A stretch of DNA of 64,000 bases from Sipunculus nudus (GCA_026874595.1 CM049316.1:60831676-60895675), one strand, 5' to 3'. Shown: positions 1 to 15,700, counted from the first letter of the stretch. Numbers and translations: made by a program. The notes: a model not told the origin generated them from the sequence alone.

Positions 1-660
1 GAGAGAATTTTCCCTTGTTGTGTTTGAAAAAAATAAATCATGTAATATAAAACGAAATACCTTGCTGACCCTAAAAGGAAGATGACAGTTTATACTTTTG
101 AACTACTAAAAATTAATTATAATCTGATATACTAACTATGGCTTGAATTTCTTCCATAAATCGCTGATTTAGAGCGTGTATAAATTTTGTAGGCCTAACT
201 ATTTAAATTTCTTCATAATTATGGCGAGTCCTTAATAAAATACACTTGTGGTTGTTATATATAGTTTTCGAAATGTTGACCTGCACATAATATACGTATA
301 TAGTCAATCCCAGGATAGGTTATCGGGTGACAAATGGATATGACTAAAATCACAAAAAGGTACGACTCGTCTGTGTTTTGGTTTTGTATAGTACGAATTT
401 ATTAGATGGTAATATCGCAGTAAATGCTAGCGTAAAATCTATTGGCTATGTTTAACTATTCTCCGCACATATTTCAATTTTCATTCTATTTCCATGTTTC
501 GTTCGCATGTGCAGGGGAGAGTGTCTTGCACCCCACAAGGTATTTCCGCATAGAGCTCCAAGCCAGCGAACGATCACGGATAAAGCTCGGAAGCAAAACT
601 GAGATATAACATATGTGCATGAAAGAAATGATAATCATCACCTAATTTCGACAAATACAA
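1..660. other. Upstream region / probable 5' flank of the PTP gene
   Basis: No coding exon is recognised here. The DNA is AT-rich with no clear TATA box or CpG island. A short upstream reading frame, ATG at 613 to TAA at 643-645 (10 codons), lies just before the chosen PTP start. If this stretch is transcribed as leader, that frame could dampen translation. Where transcription starts, and whether a non-coding first exon exists, cannot be seen. Confidence 0.4.
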
Positions 661-729
661 ATGTCTTCGAAACTAGAACAAGAGTTTGCTGACTTTGATA
701 CCCGCGGAACTTGGCCCGCAGTGTACATG
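661..729 (+). CDS. PTPN1/2: PTP exon 1 (start codon)
   Basis: Encodes 23 residues starting [20 protein letters not shown], which line up with the N-terminal helix of PTP1B (acidic EF..D..G.W pattern). The ATG has A at -3, and the exon ends at a consensus GTAAGT donor (730) in phase 0. A 17.7 kb intron follows. Confidence 0.88.
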
Positions 730-3700
730 GTAAGTAAAGTCACTTCATCGCTTAACAATAACATTGATATGACAGAAGACTTGGCCATCTCAGAACTGGC
801 TGAAAAGTTCAACTTGATTACAACAGTCTGTGATGTACCAACTTTCACATAATATAATTCTTTATCCATACGAGTGAAAGCTAATGTTGTATATATTTGC
901 TACATGCCAAACTGAAAACTTAGCAGTCCAGTACTTATTTTAATAAACAAGGATTGCTTCATGCAACGTGGTCTGGCTTAGTTTGGTGTAGTGTATCTTT
1001 TTTTTGTAAATAATTTTATGTTGGAGCTAAGTACCTCCATTTATTAATGCTTGCTTAACTGATTGTATGTGCATAATTCCATTCCAGTTTTTTGACTCCT
1101 TGACAGGGCAGTATCACAGCTTCCAGTGGACCACTCATTTTATATCCAGGTGTTATCCAAGCCCAGTGACTGCTGCACCTGTGGACCCTGGATGTGTAAT
1201 TTTCCTCATTGCTGGGTCATAACACTGAGGAACCACCAAAAGGTGCACTCGTTTATGAATGGAACATGGTCATTGGGCACAACCTTCCCATTAAGCCTGC
1301 AGAGTGCTCACCCTGGGTTGGGGCAGACCATGAAAATTCTCACCGCTCAGCTGAGACTTGAACTCACAACTCTCGGCTTTGAGTTTGGTGCTCTACCACT
1401 AAGCCAGTCTTAATCTGCTTTGTGTGATAGGGAGCATACCTCCAGGGGTAGTGTTCCTAACCTGCATAACATAACACTACCAGTGCCCACCGCAAACATG
1501 GAGGTGGTCACAGTGGCAAAGCTATAGACTGCTACTGACCTAGGAATTTCGGAGATAACCATGGCAGTGGTTACAAATGCTCGGGGTTGCTTACATGCAC
1601 ATGTAAAGAGCACATTTGACAGCATTATGACAGTTGCTTAGCAAACATTCATTACTTTCGAGCGACATTGGTATTCAGTTGAAATGCCTTATGTTTTCTT
1701 GTGATACAAGAAATATAAAGTGTTACACATATAATCATTTAGCTCTTTCCTAATTATGATTTTATAAATGTATAGTGATAAGTGTTAATTAACTTCGATC
1801 CCAAACCCTTGTCGCAAACAGCAGGCCCCTTCCAGTGACAAGGTGGAGGTCCCCTGGTGTGCTGGAGCATGACTGATAATGTTTAAGGGGGAGGGGGGTC
1901 ACAGGAAGGAAGCTTAAAGTATGCTCCGTTGAATTACTTATTTTTTTCTAATGAGGCAAAGATTATAGAGTGACACACTTATTTTCATTTTCCTTGAGAA
2001 CTCCTGAATCCCTGTGATAGTTGATGACATATGTGATATAGTGTTAATTAACTATGATCCAAGACCCCTGGCACCGAAGCAAACCCCTCCCTGTTACCAG
2101 ATACAAGTATTCAGGCTGCACTTGTGTACTGAAGCATTCCCCCTCCCACCATCCACCCCCATATCATTGGAAAGATAGCCATGAAATATGGGTTGGTTTT
2201 GTGAGTGTAAGTTTTGCTGAGGTTGTTTTTGTAAATATATCTGAAAGTGCATGATTGGGATAATGATTTCTCAGTTTTAAGGCTTAGTCCTCATATCAAA
2301 GATTGCATGAAACAAAAAAAACTGCATATTAAAGATGTCACCATTTATTGACACACCTGCAAATGATGTCCATGTGTCCAACAAACATCTGACTTGGTTA
2401 AAATGATGTGCCAACAACCATATTTTTAAGAAAGGATTTACATTAAATAGTGAAATGCCATTTATTCATTTAACTAACAAGTAATCATATTATATTTGTT
2501 CAATACAATAAAAATTTGGAAATTTAATCTGCCATTTCTGCCTGGCAGAATCGTTTTCTGCCTTATTAAGTTATTATATATTACATGGCTAAAACAAGGT
2601 TTTAACCACTTTTAGCCAGTTTTAGTCGGCTAAAAGTTGGCTAAAACTGTCAAATATTCAGTAAGAGCGAGTAAGCGCATTTTAAAATACACAAAAACAG
2701 AGTAAAATGTTTATTTTAATTGAAAAAAAATAAAGTTTATTGCAGAAAATAAATAAATTATAAATACACATAATACCCATCAGGGTTGGGTCCTTGTTGG
2801 CTAAAACCTGTTTTAGCCATGGCTGATGTCTAAAACAGGTTAAAACTTGATTTGAACCACATTTTGACAGTTTTAGCCAACTAAGCAGCTTAAAGCCTAA
2901 AACTGTCAAATATTCAGTAAGAGCTGGTGTAGTGCTTATTAAAATACAGCAGTTGTGAGAAAACAAAAAAGAGTAGGATCTTATTTTAATTTAAAAAATA
3001 GAATTATAACATTCATGTAAAAAATAAATAAATATATTAATACACTTAAAATTCATGGTACCTCTCTGTGAGAAGCGGCTATAAAATTTCAAATAAATGT
3101 GATATTGATTGCATCTACATATTTGGAAACTTGTCCATATAGAGTTTTTCTCATTGACTAATAATCCGGCTCCTTTGGTCCCTAAGATTTCTATATATAA
3201 ACACCAGCTTTGCTGCTTTCTGTATGCCAAGACTGTTGTGTAGCTAAGTCACTGTCAGCACAAGCCTGCCGATGAAGGCACTGAAGAATTGTAGAACATT
3301 GTAGAATCACCATCAAGTCAATGAAGCAATCAGGCAGGTCAGATGTCGAAGACCTTTTGATCTCAGACTGATTAAAAAATGTCACCCAAAACACCCTTTG
3401 TGCTGATACCTCAAAATAACAGACACAAATCATCAGATGCCCCTGAGTGATCATACTCGGGTTATTAGTTAGGTATGGTTTTTACACAACGGAGTCTCAA
3501 CACATATGACACCTTGTACATGGTATGACTTCTATTTAGTCCATATATGTAGATCAAATGCTGTAATATGTAGGGTTAGGACGGTTACCGATATACAGTA
3601 TTATCACGATATCTGACAGCTACGGTTATCATACCGTCAACTTTCCTTTTATCGCGATACCACAATATCAATTTTTGTTCACGATTTTGGTTCACAAGCA

Positions 3701-6700
3701 AGCCCTTGAAGTACAAAATAAATTTATTTCAAAGAATCACATTTATTTATTTTTCATAAACCACATGTATTTGAATACACGCGTGTGGGTGGAACCGTGT
3801 GCTTACAGACTTTGGGATTAGTCGGAAATGTCCGGAAGTAGCAGGATGAATCGGAGAGGACAAAAGCTTGAGAATTCCAGGAGAAAATAACATTATAATG
3901 AAAGAGCAATAAATACACATATTTATGCTTTTATTGCATGGAACGAAAATGTCAACATAAAAGTGTCACCACTGAATCGAACATTCCATACAGGTTCCAT
4001 ATTTTGCCATATAAAATTGAGATGGTTTATTTAGCCATGATTGGTATGACACGCTCTCCGAAAATTCGCCGGGATTCTTTGGCTTTTATGTAGCTATAGG
4101 AAACTGATGGAAAGTTGTGTCAAGGGTGATTCGACGATGGGGGCAGGACTTCCCGTGCCTCAAGCTTGCACACCTGCAGGACCTTCATGCAACTTACATC
4201 ACTTAATGAGTCATTCTGTGGTACTGGCACAATAAGTATAAATGTTATTAATACTTAACTCCTTCTATAAAGTCAAAACTTTAAGGGTGGTTGTTATAAA
4301 TACCATTATTGATGTGTTAAGAATGCCATTATATATGATTAAAAATATCACAATATCACAGTATATCGCGATAAAATTTGAATAATTATCATGATATCAA
4401 AAACCCATATCGTCCCAACACTAATAATATGACCCTGAAATGGATTACAGGGCTTCAACCTGTCAGTCACTTTTGGTTGATTAAACATTTGGTGGCTAAA
4501 ACTGGTGAAAAAACTGTCTCAGAGTATGGGGTTTTAACCATGTTTTAAATGGCTCAAACAGCTGGGTGGCTAAAACCTTGCACCCCTGACTCGCATTCTA
4601 ACTTATGTTCAGCTGCTCAGAGCTCACCACTCTCAATTACAGGAATTATACGGGTAAAACCTATTTTACCCAACCCAGGTTTTACATGGGTAAAACCCAT
4701 GTGTAGCACATTATACTTTACTTCCAAGGTTACAGAAACAATGGAACATCAACAGATTTAACTTTCATATGAATTCTCAAATCATATGAAAAGAACATCC
4801 TACTGGATCAGAGTAAGTATTAGAAAAGACCCTCTTACTGGATCAGAGTTAGTATTAGAAAAGACCCTCCTACTGGATCAGAGTTAGTATTAGAAAAGAC
4901 CCTTCACTGGATCAGAGTTAGTATTAGAAAAGACCCTCCTACTGGATCAGAGTAAGTGTCAGAAAAGACCCTCCTACTGGATCAGAGTTAGTGTTAGAAA
5001 AGACCATCCTACTGGATCAGAGTTAGTATTAGAAAAGACCCTCCTACTGAATCAGAGTTAGTGTTAGAAAAGACCCTCCTACTGGATCAGAGTTAGTATT
5101 AGAAAAGACCATTCACTGGATCAGATTAGTGTTAGAAAAGACCCTCCTACTGGATCAGAGTTAGTGTTAGAAAAGACCATCCTACTGGATCAGAGTTAGT
5201 GTTAGAAAAGACCATCCTACTGGATCAGGTTAGTATTAGAAAAGACCCTCCTACTGGATCAGAGTTAGTATTAGAAAAGACCCTTCACTGGATCAGAGTT
5301 AGTGTTAGAAAAGACCATCCTACTGGATCAGAGTTAGTGTTAGAAAAGACCCTCCTACTAGATCAGAGTGAGTATTAGAAAAGACCCTCCTACTGGATCA
5401 GAGTTAGTATTAGAAAAGAACATCCTACTGGATCAGAGTTAGTGTTAGAAAAGACCCTCCTACTGGATCAGAGTTAGTATTAGAAAAGAACATCCTACTG
5501 GATCAGAGTTAGTATTAGAAAAGAACATCCTACTGGATCAGAGTTAGTGTTAGAAAAGACCCTCCTACTGGATCAGAGTTATTGTTAGAAAAGACCCTCC
5601 TACTGGATCAGAGTTAGTGTTAGAAAAGACCCTTCACTGGATCAGAGTTAGTGTTAGAAAAGACCCTCCTACTGGATCAGAGTTAGTGTTAGAAAAGACC
5701 ATCCTACTGGATCAGAGTAAGTATTAGAAAAGACCCTCCTACCTGATCAGAGTTAGTATTAGAAAAGACCCTCCTACTGGATCAGAGTTAGTGTTAGAAA
5801 AGACCCTCCTACTGGATCAGAGTAAGTATTAGAAAAGAACATCCTAATGGATCAGATTTTGTCCTAGAATTAGAAAAGACCATCCTACTGGATCAGAGTT
5901 AGTGTTAGAAAAGACCATCCTACTGGATCAGAGTAAGTATTAGAAAAGACCCTCCTACTGGACCAGAGTTAGTGTTAGAAAAAACCATCCTACTGGATCA
6001 GAGTTAGTATTAGAAAAGACCCTTCACTAGATCAGATTAGTGTTAGAAAAGACCCTCCTACTGGATCAGAGTTAGTATTAGAAAAGACCCTCCTACTGGA
6101 TCAGAGTTAGTGTTAGAAAAGACCATCCTACTGGATCAGAGTTAGTATTAGAAAAGACCCTCCTACTGGATGAGAGTTAGTGTTAGAAAAGACCCTCCTA
6201 CTGGATCAGAGTAAGTATTAGAAAAGAACATCCTAATGGATCAGATTTTGTCCTAGTATTAGAAAAGACCATCCTACTGGATCAGAGTTAGTGTTAGAAA
6301 AGACCATCCTACTGGATCAGAGTAAGTATTAGAAAAGACCATCCTACTGGATCAGAGTTAGTGTTAAAAAAGACCATCCTACTGGATGAGAGTTAGTGTT
6401 AGAAAAGACCCTCCTACTTGATCAGAGTAAGTATTAGAAAAGACCCTCCTACTGGATGAGAGTTAGTGTTAGAAAAGACCCTCCTACTGGATCAGAGTAA
6501 GTATTAGAAAAGAACATCCTAATGGATCAGAGTTAGTGTTAGAAAAAAACATCCTACTGGATCAGAGTTAGTATTAGAAAAGACCCTTCACTGGATCAGA
6601 TTAGTGTTAGAAAAGACCCTCCTACTGGATCAGAGTTAGTATTAGAAAAGACCCTCCTACTGGATCAGAGTTAGTGTTAGAAAAGACCATCCTACTGGAT

Positions 6701-9700
6701 CAGAGTTAGTATTAGAAAAGACCCTCCTACTGGATGAGAGTTAGTGTTAGAAAAGACCCTCCTACTGGATCAGAGTAAGTATTAGAAAAGAACATCCTAA
6801 TGGATCAGATTTTGTCCTAGTATTAGAAAAGACCATCCTACTGGATCAGAGTTAGTGTTAGAAAAGACCATCCTACTGGATCAGAGTAAGTATTAGAAAA
6901 GACCATCCTACTGGATCAGAGTTAGTGTTAGAAAAGACCATCCTACTGGATCAGAGTTAGTATTAGAAAAGACCATCCTACTGGATCAGAGTTAGTGTTA
7001 GAAAAGACCATCCTACTGGATCAGAGTTAGTATTAGAAAAGACCCTCCTACTGGATCAGAGTTAGTATTAGAAAAGACCCTTCACTGGATCAGAGTTAGT
7101 GTTAGAAAAGACCATCCTACTGGATCAGAGTTAGTGTTAGAAAAGACCATCCTACTGGATCAGAGTTAGTGTTAGAAAAGACCATCCTACTGGATCAGAG
7201 TTAGTGTTAGAAAATACCCTCCTACTGGATCAGAGTTAGTGTTAGAAAATACCCTCCTACTGGATCAGAGTTAGTGTTAGAAAAGACCATCCTACTGGAT
7301 CAGAGTATTAATTAGAAAAGACCCTCCTACTGGATCAGAGTTAGTATTAGAAAAGACCCTCCTACTGGATGAGAGTTAGTGTTAGAAAGACCCTCCTACT
7401 GGATCAGAGTAAGTATTAGAAAAGAACATCCTAATGGATCAGATTTTGTCCTAGTATTAGAAAAGACCATCCTACTGGATCAGAGTTAGTGTTAGAAAAG
7501 ACCCTCCTACTGGATCAGAGTTAGTGTTAGAAAAGACCATCCTACTGGATCAGAGTAAGTATTAGAAAAGACCATCCTACTGGATCAGAGTTAGTGTTAG
7601 AAAAGACCATCCTACTGGATCAGAGTTAGTGTTAGAAAAGACCCTCCTACTGGATCAGAGTTAGTGTTAGAAAAGACCCTCCTACTGGATCAGAGTTAGT
7701 ATTAGAAAAGACCCTTCACGGGATCAGAGTAAGTATTAGAAAAGACCCTCCTACTGGATCAGAGTTAGTATTAGAAAAGACCCTCCTACTGGATCAGAGT
7801 TAGTGTTAGAAAAGACCCTCCTACTGGATCAGAGTTAGTATTAGAAAAGACCCTCCTACTGGATCAGAGTTAGTGTTAGAAAAGACCCTCCTACTGGATA
7901 AGAGTTAGTATTAGAAAAGACCCTCCTACTGGATGAGAGTTAGTATTAGAAAAGAACATCCTCCTGGATCGGAGTTTGTCCTAGCAGTAGAAAAGAACAT
8001 TCTACTGGATCAGAGTTAGTTCTAGTTTTAAAAAAGACCATCCTACTGGATCAGAGTTTGTCTTAGTATTAGAAAAAACAATCCTACTGGATTAGAGTTT
8101 GTCCTAGTATTAGAAAAGACCATCCTACTTGATCAAAATTTGTCCTAGAAGTAAAGACCATCCTAATGGATCAGGGGTTGTCAAAAATCAAAACTCAGTC
8201 TCATTTGATCATAGTTTTACTTAGACGAAAACAAATTCTCCTTGGTTTGTCTTAAAGTGACATATATTGGGGTTGGACAAATATTTGCATCTGTGCATTT
8301 GAGGAATTTTATCATGCTAAATCAGTAACCACTGACCTGGAGGTTAAAAAGGAAGACTGATCTTTATCAGTGTGCTTTGTTCCATTACATACCGCACAGG
8401 AAATTTGTTACTTTGTTATTTCTCATCTCTTTAGCTCCCTTTCAGTTTCAGCTGTTCCGCTGATTTTCACAGATTACTAACATTATTTCCAATTAACAGT
8501 ACCTCTACAGGATACAAGAAAACCACATTTTTAAATTTCTTATGTCATTGTGTGAATAAACAAGTGATGTAAAATCATTGAGGTAACAGAAAAAAATTAA
8601 TTTGTATAGGTCATAAGTCACTTGAGTATAGGTACAGATACTACAACAATGAAATGTTGATACTGTGGTCAGAGATATGAACGCAGAGGTAACAGAACAA
8701 TTTTAGTTTGTATGGTTCAGAGGTCACTTCGGTACAGATACCACTGCTACAACAATGAGATGTTGACACTGTGGTCAGAGATATGTATACAGATACTAGT
8801 AGAACAGCCTTTAAATTGTTCTGCAAGCTGAAGTATTTCCTCGTGTCCTGTTCAGGACCTGATGCCCCTTGTTCCCTACTGCTGTGAACCATAAAAAATG
8901 AACTTGTGTTGCATTTTGACTAACATGTGGGACATGTTATCTGTTTTCTGTAGAATTATATATACACGAGGTAACTTTTTCAGGATTTTCCGTTTTTATT
9001 ATATACACCCATCTAAGATTGGTCTTATCATGGCATGGGTAGCATCAGGATGTCCATTAACTTTCAATTCACTGTTGTCACAATAAATAACCAGGGATTT
9101 GATGTATTTTCATGCTACTCACTATATCTACTTACCCATAGATAATCTCAGCTGAGTTGGATTATGGACAAAATCCACACATATATAATATGGTCAGAGG
9201 TCACTAGGTGACTTTGTGGTGTCGCAGCAATAACTTGCCAGGAATATGATGAATTTTGATCAAACTCAATAGAAATATTAAGCAGTATAATATCTCGCCT
9301 AATTTTCATTTCTGGCAAAATCCATGCATAGTTAATGAGTTCAGAAATCACCAGACTTTGGTGGAGCTGTGATGACTTACCAGATTTCTGATAGATTTTA
9401 GTGAAAATCACTATAAATACTTACCAATAGAGTTTCTCACCTGAATTTAATCCTAGCAAAATCCACACCTGTTTATTGAGGTCAAAGGTCACCAGGCTTC
9501 TTTGTGGTATTGCATTGATAACTAGAAATTTGATGGGTTTTGATGACACCGTATGAGAGTTTAACCATAAAAGTAACTCCCCTGGGTTCAATTGTCTGCA
9601 AAATATTTAATAAAGCTATATAATTTAAGGTCCAGGGGAAGCAGTCCAGTGTTTTGTGTTGCCGGTCTGGTCCAGCCCAAAATTGTGGACCAAACTGCTC

Positions 9701-12700
9701 CAAGCCATCCTGTCTGTTCCTCTACTTCTGAATTATTCCTGGCCCCGTGCAATTAAAACCTCATATCTAGAATACAAAATGATAATTTAAATCATTCTTA
9801 ATGTATTGTTACTTCATTCAATAGGTATTAGACAGTGCCACCGATGGGGCTGAAAAGAGTACTCAAGTACTCGAGTCTGGATGATATTTACCTAGTACTC
9901 TAGCACAAAATTTTGACTTGATCACTTTTGTCTGTCTACAGGCATGTGAATTAATATTACTGCGAACATACGGGAAGTCTTTACCTTGGAGCTACCTGTG
10001 CCAGTTTATTTAACAGAGGTCGGTCATGACACTTTTTTTCTTTTGTTACATGGAAAATATTTATTATAAAAATATCAGCTTGCTCTCCAGTGAATTCCTG
10101 CTTTAGGAGAAGTTTAAAGTATCACAAAATCAAAGTTGGTTTATTTAAATATTATTATGCATCAGTAAACAAATGCTCTTTTATATCTCCATTGTGTTGC
10201 CATGACGAGTAATCAAGTCTGGGTCAGTAAATGCATGTAGAGTATTTGAGTCCAAAATTTGGTACCCATTTCAGCCCTAGCCACCAACAAGCCATGGATC
10301 TTTCCTTTTAGACATACAGATACAGAAAGTAAACTTTAACCTATAGTTAACCTGTAATAATCCCCACATTTAGTACCACTAGGACTGGGCACGTTGGCTT
10401 GGCACAGGATATACTAAAAGCCATGATATATCAGGGACAGTGTGTGCCATATCTACGGGAAACCCTGCACTGTGTACAGCACCACAAATGTTTTTTTTAA
10501 TGTGTGTGATTTATTCTGGGTACTATCTTGTATATACTGGTATATTATCAGGACCTGACATTAGCACTTGTCTGTTTAACTGAGGCTAGTAAAACCATTT
10601 TTCTGTTTGAATCCATGAATTGTGCAGGGGAAAATGTAATGGCACCAAGGCCAGTTGACAATGGTTTCACCAGTAAACATGACATGAAATAAACTTGAAA
10701 TGGTCATATTTAATTTTAACAGGTAACCTAATGAATGATTCTAGCCCATATAGTGAATTGAACAGAAATCAATAATGATATGATTTTAGCACACAGTTGT
10801 GTGAATGATTCAAGCTATGGTCCCTGACTTTTAAGTCCTACTGGTTCTAAATTAAACTAGAAATTTGCTCTCAGAGAGCACGTACCTCCACCATGACAGC
10901 TAATTACTCCATATGGCATTGTCAAAAATGCAGCATTTTTCTTTTTAGAGAACCTGTGAGCTTATGCGATGGTGTGGCGTCGGCCGTTGTCCGTCATCTG
11001 TACGTTAACCTATACTATCTTGAAAATGGCAAGAGTTAGCATCACGAAATTTTATGCAAAAAATTAGTCTTAAAAAAAAACTCTATCAGATTTCCCTTTT
11101 TTTTTGGCTATTGCATTTTCTTAGATTTTATAGGGAAAAAGCTAAAATGCTCAAAAAATCTTCTTCTCTGAAACAGTTTAGCCAAATTGTCCAATATTTC
11201 ACAGAAATGATTCCTGGAACAATCTCTCTCAAGTTTGTTCGAATGGTTTAAGTTCGGTGAATTTTGGCCAAGTTACAGGAAGTTGAACTTAGTCATCTGT
11301 CCAAAAAAGCATACTAAATTTACAATCCCAGAAATGGCACGAGCTTTCATCACCAAATTTTATGCCAATGTTGGTCACATGAGTCATATCTGAAATTGAG
11401 GTATTGGTGGCGCCACCTGCATCGGCCTTTTTTGTACGGGGGTCATCAGTGCCCGTATCATACTGACTGCTATAAAAAACTTCTTCTCTGAAACCATAAG
11501 GCCAAATTGTTTATTTTCGCACAGAAATGATCCTAGGGTAGTGCTTTCTGAAGTTCAAATGGTCTCAGTTCAGTGACTTTTGGCTGTGTTATGGGAAGCT
11601 GAATTTAGTCATATGCCCATTTTAGCTTAGTGGCTACAAAGAACTTCTTCTCAAAAACCACTGGGCCAAATTCTTAAATTTCACACATAAATTATCCTTA
11701 GATGTAGATAATTGAAGTTTGTTCAAATGGTTTTGGTTCAGTAAATTTTGGCTGAGTTATGGGAAGCTTAACTTAGCCATTTTGCTGTATTTTCCCATAT
11801 GAGTTATAAACCTGCAAAACTTTTTTCAACTGATGCCACTGAGGCCAATTTGTTTAATATTTTACAGGAATGATCCCCTGAATAATTCTTATAATAATTG
11901 TCTTTTATGGTTCCAAAGAATGAATTTTGGCTGAATTATAAAGATTGAATTGAGTCATTTTACCATATATGTTTGCTGTGTGAAGCAGATACATCTAGCC
12001 TGGCACCAGTTTATCAGCATCCATTACATAATGCCTCTAGACATTTAGATTTCAGGTTATCTATGGTTAATATTGACAAGAATGTTTTTAAAAAGCTTTT
12101 AAAAAATGTAGATTTATGCTAAATAAATGCTGTGTTTACAATCACACGTATACAGCTCTCTGTGGGTGTATAAAGATGGCTGTACATGGTTTATAAATAA
12201 TTGGTATCCATACTCAACTTTATTCAAGATTTTGCCATCAGTGAGATGTATCTGTATTATAATTTGCATTCAATATGCATCTGTAGTAATTTTTAGCAAA
12301 CCTGAGAGCTAATGCAATGGTTTGGCATTGTCTGTCATCGTTAACCCATACTATTTCGAAAACAACTATTGCTAGTATCATGAAATTTAATGCAAAAAAT
12401 TAGCCATCTGAAAAACTGCATTTTCTTAGATTTTATAGAGAAAAGGCTAAAAAACCTTTAAAAATCTTCTCCTTCGAAACAGTCAAGCCAAATTGTTCAA
12501 TAATTTACAGAAATAATCTTTTATACCATCTCTCTCAAGTTTGTTGGAATGGTTCAAGTTTGGTGAATTTTGGCTGAGTTACAGGAAGTTAAACTTAGCT
12601 AACTGTCCAAAGAAAGCATACTAAAATGGCAATCTCAGAAACAGCTGGAGCTATCATCACCAAATTTTATGCCAGTGTTGGTCACATGAGTCATATATAT

Positions 12701-15700
12701 GAAATTCAGGTATTGGTGGCGCCACCTGCATTGACCTTTTTTTGTACGAGGGTCATTGGTCATCTGTACATTAACCCATAATTTCTCAGGAATAGCAGGA
12801 GCTACCATCCCTAGATTTAATGCAATAATATGTCACATATCAAATGTTGTGGGATTCTGCTTATTTTTTTGCTGTCTGCATTTACTTAGATTTTATAGGG
12901 AAAAAGCTGAAAAACCTTAAAAAGTCTTCTTCTTGTAAACAGTCCAGCCAAATTGTTCAATATTTTACAAAAATGATCCCTGAGGCAAGCCCTTTCAAGT
13001 TTGTTCAAATGGTTTGCATTTGATGAATTTAAGTGGTGTTACACAAATTTGAACAGTCATTTGGCCAATTAAGCATACTGACATAGTAATCTCAGAAATG
13101 ACAGAAGCTAGCATTACCAAGTATTGTGCAAATGTTGGTCACATGACTCACATTTGAAGTTGCAGATTTTGTGGTGCCATCTACATTGACCTGTTTTTTA
13201 TTAGCAAAAACCTCGTAATTTCAGCCTCTTTCAGCGTAAAATGTTTATGATGAAACTGTCAAGTTGAATCGTTCAATTTTTCAAAAGAATTATCCTAGGA
13301 AATGGTTCTTTCAATCATATCAGAAAAGCTTAAGTTGGTCTTATGGCCATTATTATGTCTATTTCAAACTGAGGACTGCAAAACTGTTCTTCTACAAAAT
13401 TATTGTTTCAATTATAACTTCTGTAACATTGCACAAAAATTATTCATAGGTGGCCTTTGTTCAAGTTTACCTGAATGATTTTTGGCAGAATTATTGGACC
13501 TTTAACAATGAAAGAACTGCATCTTTTGTTATTTTAGATATTTTGATAATAATTTTATGAATATGTCAGCTTGAAAAAAAGCATTTTAGCCAAAGTCTTT
13601 CAGTATGTGTAAACAGATTGACCAACAGACCAAGATTGTGTTTGTATCATAAATAGGTTGAGAAACTGCTAACTGTTTCAGATTTGGATACAGATCAAGA
13701 GTTCATTCAGTGCAGCCAGATATGGGTCAATAGTTCAGTCAGTGCAGCCAAGCACAAGGCATGTGATCACCTCATGGGTGACATGTGAACACCTCATGGC
13801 CACCATGTGATCACCTCATGGGTGTCATGCCCCTCAGGGCTGCATGTGGACTACCAACTGTGTCAGATTATGCAACAGGTCAAGAGTTCACTCAGTGCAG
13901 CCAGGTACAGGTCGAAAGTTCACTCAGTCTAGCCAGGTGCAGGTCATCAGTTCACTCAGTGCAGTAGCCTGAGCCAGCTAGCAAATTTGTCACAGTTCAC
14001 TCGGGGCAACTGCATTTCTCACCTAAACCTGGTCAGCCCCATGCATCAGACTCAAGGTAAGTTTGATGTATTGGCCTGATATTTTGACCAGTCTATGTGT
14101 CTTTGATGGCTTTCTCGTTCACAAGACGGGTGTCGCTACCTACAATGACTTTTGCACAGTGTATGTGCCTGCTTATTTCTACAGAGGAATTTGATATATC
14201 AGCCTGAAATTGGGCATATGTATATATCTCTGATAGCTTTGTTGTATACAAGACTGGTGGTGCCAGCTACAATCATTTTTGTGTTGTGTGCACCCATGCC
14301 AGAATTTCAGCAGTGATTTTTGTGTAATTGTTTCTTATTCAAAATGTTTAGTACTTGCATTGTTCATATACATGAGAAGTAATGGTCCAGCATTGAAGCA
14401 TTATACCTGGTGTATTTCCCAATGCACAGGTTCGCACTAGGCCTATAGGCCTTGTTTTTTTTTAAATTCCTGGATCTAGATGGGGATGCCAGATCTGAGT
14501 CACTCCCAAAATATAATCAATTGTTCCTTGTATCATTGCCAAGCTATCCTGAAAGTTTCATCTAATTGTATCCGCCAAAACGAAGTTTTGCGGATACTTT
14601 GTTTTTGACCGGGTTCCGCCGCCGCCGCCACCGCCGCGTTCGTTTCCGGAGAACTCCTCTGAGACTACTGGACAGATTTTTCCGAAACTTACACAAATTA
14701 TCGGGTCACATGTGAACTGGTGCCTAACCAAGTGACCTTGACCTCTGACCTTTCGTCTCTGCCCAGCGTCCGTTTGTGCGTCTGTTTCCACACATAAACC
14801 CATATATCTCGGGAACCGTTTGACCGATCCGGAAAAATTTTTTACACAAATGTAGCCCTGGGAAAGCTTTATAACATACACAACAAAAGGTGGCGCCACC
14901 TGCAACCATGTTTGCACAGTGTCCATCTGTTCATCTGCCTGGGGTTAAAATCACTCATATCTCTGCAGTGATTTGACTAATTCACCTAAAATTCGGCATG
15001 CATATACATCCTAGATAGCTTTCTCGATTTTGTGACAGGTGGCGCCACCTACATTCACGTTAACGCTCCACACATAATCCCATATATCTCGGGAACCGTT
15101 TGACCGATCCGGAAAAAATTTTTACACAAATGTAGCCCTGGGATAGCTTTATAACATACACAACAAAAGGTGGCGCCACCTGCAACCATGTTTGCACAGT
15201 GTCCATCTGTTCATCTGCCTGGGGTTAAAATCACTCATATCTCTGCAGTGGTTTGTTTAATTCACCTAAAATTCGGCATGCATATACATCCTAGATAGCT
15301 TTCTCAATTTTGTGACAGGTGGCGCCACCTACATTCACGTTAACGCTCCACACATAATCCCATATATCTCGGGAACCGTTTGACCGATCCGGAAAAATTT
15401 TTTACACAAATGTAGCCCTGGGATAGCTTTATTACATACACAACAAAAGGTGGCGCCACCTGCAACCATGTTTGCACAGTGTCCATTTGTTCATCTGCCT
15501 GGGGTTAAAATCACTCATATCTCTGCAGTGGTTTGACTAATTCACCTAAAATTCGGCATGTGTATACATCCTAGATAGCTTTCTTGATTTTATGACAGGT
15601 GGCGCCACCTACATTCACATTAACACTCCACACATAAATCCATATATCTCAGGAACCGTTTGACTGATCCGGAAAAATTTTTTACACAAATGTAGCCCTG

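Noticed and set aside
1353-1406. Possible functional tRNA gene on the minus strand
   Set aside because: The A and B boxes are good, but the arms do not close into a full cloverleaf with an acceptor stem, and a SINE-like body follows.
4791-8180. Regular short repeats that could look like a CRISPR array
   Set aside because: The 35-bp units are directly adjacent with no unique spacers, in a eukaryotic intron; it is a minisatellite.
14558-14926. 122-codon minus-strand frame (and similar frames at 14724 and 15922)
   Set aside because: It lies in the family A element and its internal repeat; the glycine run comes from the CCGCCGCCGCC stretch. No protein family is recognised.
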